Program-made: the position numbers and the translations under genes
From: Halanaerobium sp051746665
GTDB taxonomy: Bacteria; Bacillota; Halanaerobiia; Halanaerobiales; Halanaerobiaceae
Reading direction: 5' to 3'
Assembly (NCBI GenBank): GCA_051746665.1
Contig: JBNJFG010000001.1
Location: 1-64,000, forward strand
DNA: 64,000 nt
Notes under the pieces: generated by a model
Databases searched by the model: none
What the model was told of the DNA's origin: nothing
What the model saw: only the letters and a program-made list of their open reading frames with translations
Shown: positions 18,360 to 27,461 of the stretch, piece after piece
How positions within the stretch are numbered: the stretch's first letter is position 1
How the letters are laid out: every line of letters starts with the position of its first letter

Positions 18360-18611
18360 TGCCAATAATTTAATTGTTTTAATAAAAAATTGAAAAGGAT
18401 TTCATAGTTTCAGGTTTTTTTCATGAAATTAATTAACAGAAAAATAGCAAAATTTAAAATTTAAAGTATTTAAATTAAAAAAATACAATATAATCCATTA
18501 AGTCAATATATTTAGTCAAAAACGGCTTAAAATTGATTAAAATGATAAATTTTCAAAAAAATTTGATTTTTTTGCAGGAATTATTCATTTAGTATTGAAT
18601 ATATTAAATAG

Positions 18612-18625
18612 TGAAATGCATTTCA
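18612..18625. promoter_or_regulatory. putative LacI-family operator
   Basis: TGAAATGCATTTCA is a perfect 14-bp palindrome with the spacing of LacI/CcpA-type operators, 22 bp before the lacI-family start. The 252 bp between the upstream gene and this site are AT-rich and show no other clear feature. The palindrome suggests autoregulation of the whole sugar operon. Confidence 0.55.
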
Positions 18626-18647
18626 TTAAAATTTAGGAGAGAAAATT

Positions 18648-19694
18648 ATGGATGTCACTATGAAAGATGTAGCAAAATTAGCAGGAGTTTCATTAAGCAC
18701 AGTTTCCCGTGTTTTGAATGATAGTTCACTAGTGAGAGAAGAAACAGCTAGGAGAGTAGAAAAAGCTGTGGAAAAGTTGGATTATCAGATTAATGATTCT
18801 GCTCGAATATTGAGAACCAATACCAGCAACTTAATTGGGGTTATTGGAGCTGGTATGGAAAGACCTTTTTTAGCCAATCTACTTAAAGGAATTGAAGCAG
18901 AGGCTAGAGAAAAAGGTTTTGCTTTAATTTATGGTGATTCTGATGGGGAGTTTGAAAAAGAACAAAATTATTTAAACATTATGAAACAAAAGAAAATTGA
19001 TGGCATTATTTTAATTACTACTAATTATTATAATGATTTGCTTTCAATAGTTAAAAATTATAATATACCCGTTGTTTTTGCTTCAGGTTATATCAGTGAT
19101 CCCGAAATCAGCTGTGTTACAGTTGATAATGTTGCTGCTGCCTATGATATGGTTGAATTTCTCTGTCAGTCTGGACATAGAAATATAGCTTTTATTAAAG
19201 GTCCTGATCTTGATATGCTTGCAAGTCAAGAAAGGTTAAGGGGGGTTAAGCTTGCTTTAAGATTAAGTGATGTAAAATATGATCCAAAGAGATTTATTGA
19301 AGGGGATTTTACATTTGAAAGTGGTTATTCAGCAGCAGAGAAAATCATTAATAAATTTCCAGATGTAACTGCAATTTTTGCTTTTAATGATGAAATGGCA
19401 GTTGGAACTATTAGATATTTAAAAGAACAAGGCATTAAAGTTCCAGAAGATATTTCTGTAGTTGGATTTGATGGTATTGACTTAGGAAAATATACTGATC
19501 CGGCTCTAACTACTATCAAACAATCTGGATATCATTTAGGTTTAAAAAGTATAGAAATGCTGAACCAGATTATAAATCAGGGAAATATCGAAGATAAAAA
19601 AGTTTTTATTCCACATAAACTTGTGGTTAGAGAAAGTAGTCTTAATGATAAAAAAAATTATCAAATTAAGAACAATGACAATTTTAATTTATAA
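18648..19694 (+). CDS. LacI-family transcriptional regulator
   Basis: The N-terminal helix-turn-helix TMKDVAKLAGVSLSTVSRVLN is a textbook LacI DNA reader, followed by the hinge region and a periplasmic-binding-like effector domain (DGIILITTN, ENIPVVFASG-like strand, AIFAFNDEMAVG, VVGFDGIDLGKYTDP, TTIKQSG). 348 residues. The ribosome binding site is AGGAGAG. It sits 35 bp upstream of the sugar-binding protein gene, so it is probably the local regulator binding the palindrome at 18612-18625. The effector is probably the transported sugar or a breakdown product. Confidence 0.93.
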   Translation: MDVTMKDVAKLAGVSLSTVSRVLNDSSLVREETARRVEKAVEKLDYQINDSARILRTNTSNLIGVIGAGMERPFLANLLKGIEAEAREKGFALIYGDSDGEFEKEQNYLNIMKQKKIDGIILITTNYYNDLLSIVKNYNIPVVFASGYISDPEISCVTVDNVAAAYDMVEFLCQSGHRNIAFIKGPDLDMLASQERLRGVKLALRLSDVKYDPKRFIEGDFTFESGYSAAEKIINKFPDVTAIFAFNDEMAVGTIRYLKEQGIKVPEDISVVGFDGIDLGKYTDPALTTIKQSGYHLGLKSIEMLNQIINQGNIEDKKVFIPHKLVVRESSLNDKKNYQIKNNDNFNL

Positions 19695-19729
19695 AATTGT
19701 TATTTTATAAAAATAAGGAGGAATAGTAA

Positions 19730-21103
19730 ATGAAGAAAAACACGCTTATTATTTTATTGGCAGCTTTAGTAGTTGTTGGTGGTTTATTTTTCTATTTTAC
19801 AGGGCAAGAGGAAGTAGAAGAACCAGTCGAAGAGGAACAGATGGTTGAAGAGGAAGTTCCAGATGAAATGGCTGATGAAGAAATTTCTCTAACTGTTGCT
19901 GGTGGTGCAGTTGGTCAGGAAAAAGAACTGACAATTAAAGCGGCTGAGATGTACATGGAAAGAAATCCTGATGTAACAGTCGAAGTTTTAGAAACTCCTG
20001 ATTTAGCAAATGACAGATTAGGACTTTACTTACAGTTTTTAGAAGCTGAAAGCCCTGAAGTAGATGTTTATCAGATTGATGTAATCTGGCCTGGTGATTT
20101 AGCTGAGCACTTTATCGATTTTTATGACTATGGTGCAGAAGAAGTTGCTGACAAACACTTCCAGGCAATTGTTGAGAATAACACAACAACAGATGGCCGT
20201 TTAGTAGCCATGCCCTGGTTTACAGATGCTGGACTTTTATATTACAGAACTGACTTATTAGAAAAATATGACCGTGAAGTTCCAGAAACCTGGGATGAAT
20301 TAGAAGAAACTGCTCAATATATTATGGAAGAAGAAAGAGCTGCAGGTAATGAAGACTTTTATGGTTATGTCTGGCAGGGAGATGCTTATGAAGGTTTAAC
20401 CTGTGACGCTTTAGAATGGACCTATTCTAATGGTGGAGGACAGATAGTTAGCCCTGATCAAAAAATTACAATTAATAATGAGAAAGCAATTGAGATCATA
20501 GATCAAGCAGCTGGTTGGGTTGGTACAATTTCCCCAACTGGTGTAACTGGAATGGGAGAAGAAGATGCTCGCTCAATGTGGGAAGCTGGTAATGCACTCT
20601 TTATGCGCAACTGGCCTTATGCTTATGCTTTAGGAAATCAAGAAGGTAAACCTACTGCTGGAAACTTTGATGTTTCACCTTTACCTGCTGGAGATAGTGG
20701 TAAATCTGCTGCAACCTTAGGTGGCTGGAACTTAGGAGTAAGTAAGTACAGTGAATACCCAGAAGAAGCAGCTAAATTAGCTATGTTTTTAGCTGGTGAA
20801 GAAGTACAGAAGATGCGTGCTGTTGAAGGTTCATTCAATCCTACAATTAAATCATTGTATCAAGATGAAGATGTACTAGAAGCAGTTCCATTCTTTGGTA
20901 GTCTATATGATGTATTTACAAATGCTGTTGCACGTCCTTCTACTGCAACTGCTCCTCAGTATAACCAGGTATCAGAATTGTTCTTCCAGTCAGTACATTC
21001 AGTATTAACTGGTGAAAGTGATGCTCAAACAGCTATTGAGTATTTAGAATTAGATTTAGAAGATACTACAGGATTTGAAACTGGTGAACCAATACAACCA
21101 TAA
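19730..21103 (+). CDS. extracellular sugar-binding protein (trehalose/maltose type)
   Basis: Family 1 solute-binding fold: IKAAEMYMERNPDVTV near the N-terminus, VYQIDVIWPGDLAEH, PWFTDAGLLYYRTDLL and AATLGGWNLGVSK are typical of ThuE/MalE-like proteins. Residues 5-24 are a hydrophobic segment with no Ala-X-Ala site and no lipobox, so it is probably membrane-tethered. The next ~25 residues are almost entirely acidic plus V/P/M and look like a flexible linker. 457 residues. It is the first transporter gene of the LacI-controlled operon and is followed by a strong hairpin. Confidence 0.9.
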   Translation: MKKNTLIILLAALVVVGGLFFYFTGQEEVEEPVEEEQMVEEEVPDEMADEEISLTVAGGAVGQEKELTIKAAEMYMERNPDVTVEVLETPDLANDRLGLYLQFLEAESPEVDVYQIDVIWPGDLAEHFIDFYDYGAEEVADKHFQAIVENNTTTDGRLVAMPWFTDAGLLYYRTDLLEKYDREVPETWDELEETAQYIMEEERAAGNEDFYGYVWQGDAYEGLTCDALEWTYSNGGGQIVSPDQKITINNEKAIEIIDQAAGWVGTISPTGVTGMGEEDARSMWEAGNALFMRNWPYAYALGNQEGKPTAGNFDVSPLPAGDSGKSAATLGGWNLGVSKYSEYPEEAAKLAMFLAGEEVQKMRAVEGSFNPTIKSLYQDEDVLEAVPFFGSLYDVFTNAVARPSTATAPQYNQVSELFFQSVHSVLTGESDAQTAIEYLELDLEDTTGFETGEPIQP

Positions 21104-21129
21104 GTAAAATTCTTTAAAATTGTTAATTA

Positions 21130-21158
21130 TCTGGAGAGGACTATCCCTCTCCAGATTT
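21130..21158 (+). terminator. intercistronic hairpin after the sugar-binding protein gene
   Basis: TCTGGAGAGG pairs with CCTCTCCAGA (10 bp) and TTTTCT follows. Like the hairpin after oppA, it probably reduces read-through into the permease genes and protects the upstream mRNA. Confidence 0.65.
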
Positions 21159-21178
21159 TCTAAAAGGGGGGGAACTTA

Positions 21179-22249
21179 ATGGCAAATAGTAATTCATCAA
21201 ATCTGGCAAAAGAAGAACAAAAATTAGCTTTTAAATTATTAATACCAGCATTCTTAATTTTAATTATAATTGCTTTATATCCTCTGGGTCAGGTTTTTTA
21301 TACAAGTTTTACTGATAAAGAATTTGCTTCCAGCAAAGAAACTAGTTTTGTTGGCTTAGATAACTATAAAGCACTTTTATCAGTCACTGTTAAAGAATTA
21401 GAACCTATCATTGATGAGGGAACAGGTGAACAGGCAGTTGACGAACGAAGTGGAGAAAAGCAATTTCAAAGACCGATAAGCGTTTTACCAAGAAATCCTC
21501 ATTCATATCGACCATCATTTGAGTTTAGTTTTTTCGGGAATCGATATGTGGTTGGAGCTCGAACTCCAGATTTTATTAGATCTGTCTGGAACACCTTAAT
21601 TTTCACACTTTTTTCAGTCTTTTTTGAGACAGTCCTTGGTCTAATAGTTGCCTTAGTAGTTAATAGTGAATTTAAAGGTAGAGGTGCTATGCGGGCTGTA
21701 ATGTTAGTTCCCTGGGCCGTTATTACCGTTGTTTCTGCCAGAATGTGGGAATGGATGTTTGAGCCAACAAGGGCAGGTTTATTTAATATGTTAGGTGATC
21801 GATTTGGCTTAATTGACGGCAGCTATTCATTTTTAAGTAATAATGCTTTACAGCTTCCAGCAATTATAGCAGTTGATGTTTGGAAAACTACACCTTTTAT
21901 GGCTTTATTAATTCTTGCTGGTTTACAGCTGATCCCACAGGAATTATATGAAGCAGCCGAAATGGATGGAGCCAGTAAATTTAGACAGTTTTTTAATATT
22001 ACCTTACCATTATTGAAACCATCACTTGCTGTTGCTTTGATTTTCAGAACCTTAGACGCTTTAAGAGTATTTGATGTTTTTCAGGTTATGCTGTCACAGA
22101 AAAGATATTCAATGGCAAGTTTTAATTACTTTCAATTGATTTCAGCTAGACAAATGGGAATGGCATCAGCAATTGGAGTTATAATTTTTATTATAATCTT
22201 TGGCTTTGCTGTTCTTTATATGAAATCCTTAGGAGTTGATACAGAATGA
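21179..22249 (+). CDS. sugar ABC transporter permease, MalF type
   Basis: A first membrane span at about residues 18-37 is followed by a hydrophilic external insertion of ~90 residues before the next span. The EAA loop YEAAEMDGASKFRQFFNITLP identifies a MalF/ThuF-type permease. 356 residues. The ribosome binding site is GGGGGGGAA. The gene overlaps malG by 4 bases (ATGA). The long external segment is larger than in typical UgpA-like permeases. Confidence 0.92.
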   Translation: MANSNSSNLAKEEQKLAFKLLIPAFLILIIIALYPLGQVFYTSFTDKEFASSKETSFVGLDNYKALLSVTVKELEPIIDEGTGEQAVDERSGEKQFQRPISVLPRNPHSYRPSFEFSFFGNRYVVGARTPDFIRSVWNTLIFTLFSVFFETVLGLIVALVVNSEFKGRGAMRAVMLVPWAVITVVSARMWEWMFEPTRAGLFNMLGDRFGLIDGSYSFLSNNALQLPAIIAVDVWKTTPFMALLILAGLQLIPQELYEAAEMDGASKFRQFFNITLPLLKPSLAVALIFRTLDALRVFDVFQVMLSQKRYSMASFNYFQLISARQMGMASAIGVIIFIIIFGFAVLYMKSLGVDTE

Positions 22250-23112
22250 CAAGAGAGCAGAAAAAAACACTTAAAAAAGTCCTATTCTATCTTGTGCTGG
22301 CAGTAATTATTATTTACTTGTTATTTCCATTTTACTGGGCAATTTCTTCTTCTTTAAAGTCCGAAGCCCAGTTAAGCATGACTCCAGGAACCTTAATTCC
22401 TAGAGACCCAGATACTGGAGAGATATCATTTTTTACCAGAAACTATAGAGCAATATTTTCTAATGGAGGTTTTGTTAGAGGTTTAATCAATAGTACAATA
22501 GTAGCAACTTCAACTACAATATTAGCTCTTTTAACAGGATCATTTGCAGCTTTTGCTTTGGGTAAATTAAGATTCAAAGGTAAAGCACCAGCTCTTTATA
22601 CAATTTTAGCAATGACTATGTTTCCTCAGGTTACAGTATTATCTGGACTATATGCAGTAATAAATGCTTTGAATTTAAGTGCAAGGGTAAGTATGATTTT
22701 TACATATCTATTATTTACCCTACCATTTACAACCTGGGTTTTAACTTCTTTCTTTAGAGATTTACCAGATGAAATTATGCAGTCAGCTCAGGTAGATGGT
22801 GCAACACCTTTTCAGACTTTCCATATGATCTTACTGCCGCTTACTGCACCGGCTTTAGTTACAACAGGTCTGCTGTCATTTATTCAGGCCTGGAATGAGT
22901 ACCTCTTTGCTTTAACATTTACATCTATTGATCCAAGTGCAAGGACTGTACCGGTAGCTATTCAATTTTTCTCGGGAGAATTTGCCCGGCAGGAACCATT
23001 TGGAGAAATTATGGCAGCAGCAGTTATGGTTACAGTTCCGATTGTAATTTTAGTATTAATTTTCCAGAAAAGAATTGTAGCTGGATTAACAGCTGGCGCA
23101 GTAAAAGGTTAA
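22246..23112 (+). CDS. sugar ABC transporter permease, MalG type
   Basis: The N-terminal span ends in LFPFYWAISSSLK, the classic MalG beginning. The EAA loop is MQSAQVDGATPFQTFHMILLP. The C-terminus FQKRIVAGLTAGAVKG is the conserved family ending. 288 residues, about six membrane spans. ATGA overlap with the upstream permease indicates coupling. No ATPase gene follows, so the pair probably uses a shared MsmX/UgpC-like ATPase encoded elsewhere. Confidence 0.93.
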   Translation: MTREQKKTLKKVLFYLVLAVIIIYLLFPFYWAISSSLKSEAQLSMTPGTLIPRDPDTGEISFFTRNYRAIFSNGGFVRGLINSTIVATSTTILALLTGSFAAFALGKLRFKGKAPALYTILAMTMFPQVTVLSGLYAVINALNLSARVSMIFTYLLFTLPFTTWVLTSFFRDLPDEIMQSAQVDGATPFQTFHMILLPLTAPALVTTGLLSFIQAWNEYLFALTFTSIDPSARTVPVAIQFFSGEFARQEPFGEIMAAAVMVTVPIVILVLIFQKRIVAGLTAGAVKG

Positions 23113-23194
23113 AACTAATATAATAAGAATAGATTAATGTCAGTCTTATATTGATTGGGTTATATATATAACTGATTAAAAGATTAATAAAATC

Positions 23195-23232
23195 AGGTCA
23201 TCAGATCATGAAATATTGATATTTGATGGCCT
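23195..23232 (+). terminator. weak hairpin between malG-type and GH65 genes
   Basis: AGGTCATCA pairs with TGATGGCCT (9 bp with one G-U pair, 20-nt loop). A moderate pyrimidine stretch follows. It may be a partial terminator or processing site. Confidence 0.35.
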
Positions 23233-23310
23233 AATTTCTTTGTCTAATAAAATAACAAAATATTCATTTTTAGTAAAGATTATAATTTGATTGTTAAAGG
23301 GGGCATAAAA

Positions 23311-25617
23311 TTGAATTATCAAGATTTTTTTGAGATAAAAGATGATTGGAATTTACAAATTAAAAGCTTAAAAGAAGAGCAGCTGGTTCATTATGGCAGT
23401 AATTTATTATGTGGTAATGGTTACTTAGGCTATAGAGGCACTTTAGAAGAGTGGGGTAAAGAGCAGTATCAGGCCTGTGTAATAACAGATACCTATGATA
23501 TGGCAGATGGAAAATGGAGAGAACTTTCCAATTCACCAAATGCACTGACAACAGAAGTAGTAATTGGTGGAGAAAAAATTGGAGATTATCCAGAGCAAAA
23601 TAGAATGAAAACTGAATTAAATTTTAATTTTAAGTATGGTGTTTTTGAGCGAATATCTAAGTCCAAAAAAAATAATAATATTAAAATATTATCAGAAAGA
23701 TTTGCTTCTTATGATAATTTACATTTAATTGCAAATAATTATCAGCTTAAGAATATAGAAGATGATGTAATAGAATTAAAGCTTGGTATTAATGGTGATG
23801 TCTGGGATTTAAATGGTACTCATCTTGAAAACTTTAGTGGAGAATATGATGCCAATAAAAATATTTTATACTTAAAGGCTGAGACAGGAGAAAGTAAGAT
23901 AACTCTGGTAACTGCTTTATCTTTTAAGTTCAAAAAAGGAAAGATGAAAAATATTAAGGTTGAAAATGAGAAAAAATCTATTTATTTATTAATTGATCTT
24001 GAAGCTGAAGCAGAAAAAATTGAGTTGGAGCGAAATATGATTGTTTATTCCAGTAATGATCTTGAAAATCCACTTCAAGCAGCACTGAAAGATGCAGCAT
24101 CAGCTCTTGAAAATGGTTATCAGAAACTAAAAGAACGGCATCAGGCTGTCTGGGATAAAAAATGGGAATTGATGGATATTCAAATTAAGGGTAATAGTTT
24201 AGATCAGCTGGCAGTCAGATTTAATCTTTATCATAATATTATTGCTGCACCTGCTCATAGTGATCGTTTACCAATTGGAGCTCGTGGATTATCCTGTCAA
24301 GCATATCAGGGGTCTGCTTTCTGGGATCAGGAAATTTTCAACTTACCTATGTTTTTATTTACTGAAACTGAAACTGCAAAAAACATTTTAAAATATCGCT
24401 ATCATACTTTAAATGGTGCCCGCAAAAAGGCTAAAGATCTAGGTTATGCTGGAGCCTTTTATGCCTGGATATCTGGTAAAAGTGGAAGAGAATTATGTCC
24501 ATCTTTTTTCTTTAAAGATGTAATCAGCGGCCGTAAAATTAGAAATCACTTTAATGATTGGCAGATCCATGTTTCTCCAGATATCAGTTATACTATCTGG
24601 AAATACTACCTGGCAACTAAGGACCTTGAATTTATTGTTGATTATGGAAGTGAAATATTATTTGAAGTAGCCAGGTTTTTACATTCCAGGGTTCACTATA
24701 ATCAGTACAAGGATCAGTATGAGATTATTAGGCTTTTAGGACCTGATGAATATCATGAAAATGTTGATAATAATGCATTTACAAATTATCTAACACAATT
24801 CGCTTTAAAAAAAGCATTATATTTCTATCATAAAATGGAAAATGAATATCCTGAAAAGCTGACTGAATTAAAAAATAAAATTGATCTTGCTGAGTCAGAA
24901 ATTACTGCCTGGCAGCAAATTTCTGAGAAAATATATTTACCACAACCAGATGAAAACAATTTAATTGAACAGTTTGATGGGTATTTTAATTTAGAAGATA
25001 CTACAGCAGAAGTGCTTAAAGATAGATTAATTGATAAAGAAGAATATTGGGGTTGGCCTAATGGAGTAGCTGTTTTTACTCAGGTAATTAAACAGGCTGA
25101 TGTAATTCAGTTATTTACCTTACATGATATTTTTTCTGAGGAGGTACTGGCAGCTAATTATGATTATTATGAGCCCAGAACTCAACATGGTTCTTCTTTG
25201 AGTCCATCTCAGTATGCAGTTGTTGCTGCCCGTTTAGGAAGAGCAGAAGAAAGCTATGAGTATTTCAAAAAATCAGCTTTCATTGATCTGATGAGTACTA
25301 ATAAGGCGGTCAGCGGGGGTACTTTTATTGGTGGTGTACACACTGCTGCAGCTGGTGGAATCTGGCAGTTAATAATTAATGGTTTTGCTGGCATGAAAAT
25401 TGATCGAGATGGTCTTTCATTTAAACCGGTAATTTGTCAGGAATGGGAAGAAGTTGAATTTAAGCTTAATTATCAGGATAAAAAATTTAAAGTAACATTA
25501 AATCAAAACCATTTTAAGTTAAAAGCAGCTGCAGGAAATACTGAAGCTCTGGAATTTTTTGTTTTTGATAAAAAATATACTCTGGATGCTGCTGAAAAAA
25601 TTAAGATAGAGTTGTAA
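23311..25617 (+). CDS. GH65 disaccharide phosphorylase (trehalose/kojibiose type)
   Basis: This intracellular enzyme would split an alpha-linked glucose disaccharide with phosphate to give beta-glucose 1-phosphate and glucose. The N-terminal beta-sandwich (about 1-260) precedes the (alpha/alpha)6 barrel. The general acid Glu is in LLGPDEYHENVDNNA, and the phosphate-binding segment is QHGSSLSPSQYA. 768 residues is the family norm. TTG 23311 is chosen because AAAGGGGG (23296-23303) is 7 nt upstream; the longer frame from 23287 spans that site. Trehalose, kojibiose and nigerose phosphorylases cannot be told apart by eye. Its position after LacI and the permeases fits use of the imported disaccharide. 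Confidence 0.88.
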   Translation: MNYQDFFEIKDDWNLQIKSLKEEQLVHYGSNLLCGNGYLGYRGTLEEWGKEQYQACVITDTYDMADGKWRELSNSPNALTTEVVIGGEKIGDYPEQNRMKTELNFNFKYGVFERISKSKKNNNIKILSERFASYDNLHLIANNYQLKNIEDDVIELKLGINGDVWDLNGTHLENFSGEYDANKNILYLKAETGESKITLVTALSFKFKKGKMKNIKVENEKKSIYLLIDLEAEAEKIELERNMIVYSSNDLENPLQAALKDAASALENGYQKLKERHQAVWDKKWELMDIQIKGNSLDQLAVRFNLYHNIIAAPAHSDRLPIGARGLSCQAYQGSAFWDQEIFNLPMFLFTETETAKNILKYRYHTLNGARKKAKDLGYAGAFYAWISGKSGRELCPSFFFKDVISGRKIRNHFNDWQIHVSPDISYTIWKYYLATKDLEFIVDYGSEILFEVARFLHSRVHYNQYKDQYEIIRLLGPDEYHENVDNNAFTNYLTQFALKKALYFYHKMENEYPEKLTELKNKIDLAESEITAWQQISEKIYLPQPDENNLIEQFDGYFNLEDTTAEVLKDRLIDKEEYWGWPNGVAVFTQVIKQADVIQLFTLHDIFSEEVLAANYDYYEPRTQHGSSLSPSQYAVVAARLGRAEESYEYFKKSAFIDLMSTNKAVSGGTFIGGVHTAAAGGIWQLIINGFAGMKIDRDGLSFKPVICQEWEEVEFKLNYQDKKFKVTLNQNHFKLKAAAGNTEALEFFVFDKKYTLDAAEKIKIEL

Positions 25618-25678
25618 ATTTCGATAAATTCTCATTCGTAGTATAATCAATTATTTTAAATATAATTTTAGCATTAAA

Positions 25679-25707
25679 AAAGCTCCCTTTTTTAAAAGGG
25701 AGCTTTA
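25679..25707. terminator. bidirectional terminator between convergent operons
   Basis: AAGCTCCCTTTT and AAAAGGGAGCTT form a long stem flanked by A- and T-runs. It serves both the plus-strand sugar operon and the minus-strand ABC operon. Confidence 0.85.
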
Positions 25708-25725
25708 AAATAATAGATTATTTTA

Positions 25726-26523
25726 TTAAACTGATAGTAACATTCGATCATTATTGAATTTGCCACCGTGCTTAATTTCAAACATCTTAAGCAGTTTTTC
25801 TATGGTAAGTTCTTTCTTTTCTTCTTCTTTTATATCATAAATAATATGGCCACCATCCATCATAATTAAGCGATTACCCATTTTAATAGCATCTTCCATA
25901 TTATGTGTAATCATTAAAGTAGTAATATTATTTTCATTAACTAATTCAGCAGTTAAATTCTTGATTTTAATAGCTGTAGCTGGATCTAAAGCAGCAGTGT
26001 GCTCATCTAAAAGTAATAGACGAGGACTAGCTACTGTTGCCATTAAAAGCGTTAAAGCCTGCCGCTGTCCACCAGATAAAAGTTTAACTTTAGTGGTCAA
26101 ACGTCTTTCTAATCCTAAATCAATTTTTTCTAAATGTTTACGCATGATTTCTCTTTTGTGTTTGCTTAAACCCCACTTAAGAGAAAGGTTATTAGATTTA
26201 GAAATTGCTAATGACAGATTTTCCTCGATTGTCATTTCAGGAGATGTACCTGCTAATGGATTTTGAAATACTCTGCCAATTTTTTGCGCACATTTATACT
26301 CAGATTTTTTTGTAATATTTTCATTATCTAAAATAATACTTCCATTTTCCACTGGAAAAACTCCAGCTATAGAATTTAAAAGAGTGGATTTACCTGCTCC
26401 ATTACTACCTACTATTGTTATAAAATCGCCTTCATTAACAGTTAAATCGATTTTGTCAATTGCTATATTCTCGTTCGGAGTACCCTTATAAAAAATTTTT
26501 TCTAAATTTTTGACTTTCAGCAT
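25726..26523 (-). CDS. ABC transporter ATP-binding protein of a PF04392-type system
   Basis: Walker A GSNGAGKST, Q-loop VFQNPLAGTSPEMTI, signature LLSGGQRQAL, Walker B LLLLDEHTAALDP and switch MITHNMED are present. Walker B reads DEHT, where most ABC proteins have DEPT or DEAT; this variant is common in this transporter family. 265 residues. It is the last gene of the operon, 7 bp after the permease, and ends at the shared terminator. It energises import with the upstream permease and binding protein; the substrate is unknown, and relatives include tryptophan/tyrosine-type systems. Confidence 0.88.
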   Translation of the reverse strand: MLKVKNLEKIFYKGTPNENIAIDKIDLTVNEGDFITIVGSNGAGKSTLLNSIAGVFPVENGSIILDNENITKKSEYKCAQKIGRVFQNPLAGTSPEMTIEENLSLAISKSNNLSLKWGLSKHKREIMRKHLEKIDLGLERRLTTKVKLLSGGQRQALTLLMATVASPRLLLLDEHTAALDPATAIKIKNLTAELVNENNITTLMITHNMEDAIKMGNRLIMMDGGHIIYDIKEEEKKELTIEKLLKMFEIKHGGKFNNDRMLLSV

Positions 26524-26530
26524 TTTTTTA

Positions 26531-27397
26531 TCACCTCAATGCTTTTTTTATTCTTGGAGTGGATAAGAAAATTATAACCAGTACAGCAGTTAATAATTTT
26601 AAGTCAGAAGCTGCAAGACCTAAATTGAGTGCAATAGAAATACTAAAGCGATAAAGAATAGAACCAACAATAACACCAATAGTTGCAATTATTATTGATC
26701 TTTCTCCTATTACAACTTCCCCAATTATTACCGAAGCTAAACCTGCTACAATTGTACCAACTCCCATGTTAACATCCGCAAATCCTTGATATTGTCCGAC
26801 AAGTGCTCCTGATAATGACACAAGTGCATTAGAAATAATTAAGCCCAACATTTTCATTGAGTTAGTACTAATTCCCATACTTCTTATCATCTGTGGATTA
26901 TCTCCAGTAGCTCTGAAAGCAAATCCTATTTGAGTATTTAAAAAAGCGTCAAGTATTAATTTAACAGCAACAATAACTAAAATTAATAATAATAGATTAT
27001 TCCAGGGATAAGGAACTCCAAGATCTCTAATAAAAGAAAAAATAGTTCCTTTGCCAATTAAAGGAATATTTGGTCTCCCCATTACTCTTAAATTAATAGA
27101 GTAGAGGGAAGTCATTGTTAAAATTCCTGATAAAAGTGGAGCAATTTTTAATTTAGTATTTAAAAAACCTGTAATTGCTCCTGCCATTCCACCTGCAGCT
27201 ACTGCTGCAGCTAAGGTAACAAATGGATTTACTCCAGCAATTAATAATCTTGCTGAGACAGCAGCACCTAAAGGTAAACTGCCGTCTACTGTTAAATCAG
27301 CAAAATCAAGGATTCTAAAAGATATAAATACGCCCAGTGCCATAATACCAAAGGCAAGGCCTTGTTCTAATGACGTAATTGCAAAACTTAGATTCAT
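26531..27397 (-). CDS. ABC transporter permease (branched-chain-permease-like)
   Basis: About eight hydrophobic segments. The motifs FRILDFADLTVDGSLPLGA and FRATGDNPQMIRSMGIS are characteristic of the permease that partners PF04392 binding proteins. ATG 27397 is preferred to GTG 27409 because GAGGTG lies between them as ribosome binding site. 288 residues. Gene order is binding protein, permease, ATPase, all on the minus strand with short gaps, so this is one transcription unit behind the attenuator at 28478-28621. Confidence 0.88.
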   Translation of the reverse strand: MNLSFAITSLEQGLAFGIMALGVFISFRILDFADLTVDGSLPLGAAVSARLLIAGVNPFVTLAAAVAAGGMAGAITGFLNTKLKIAPLLSGILTMTSLYSINLRVMGRPNIPLIGKGTIFSFIRDLGVPYPWNNLLLLILVIVAVKLILDAFLNTQIGFAFRATGDNPQMIRSMGISTNSMKMLGLIISNALVSLSGALVGQYQGFADVNMGVGTIVAGLASVIIGEVVIGERSIIIATIGVIVGSILYRFSISIALNLGLAASDLKLLTAVLVIIFLSTPRIKKALR

Positions 27398-27461
27398 AAC
27401 ACACCTCACACCATTTCTAAACTAAATATTTTATTGAATTGTTAAGAGTGTTTAAAAGTTA

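Noticed and set aside
25961..26266. Open frame opposite the ABC ATPase gene
   Set aside because: Shadow of a strongly conserved coding sequence; no ribosome binding site or recognisable domain.
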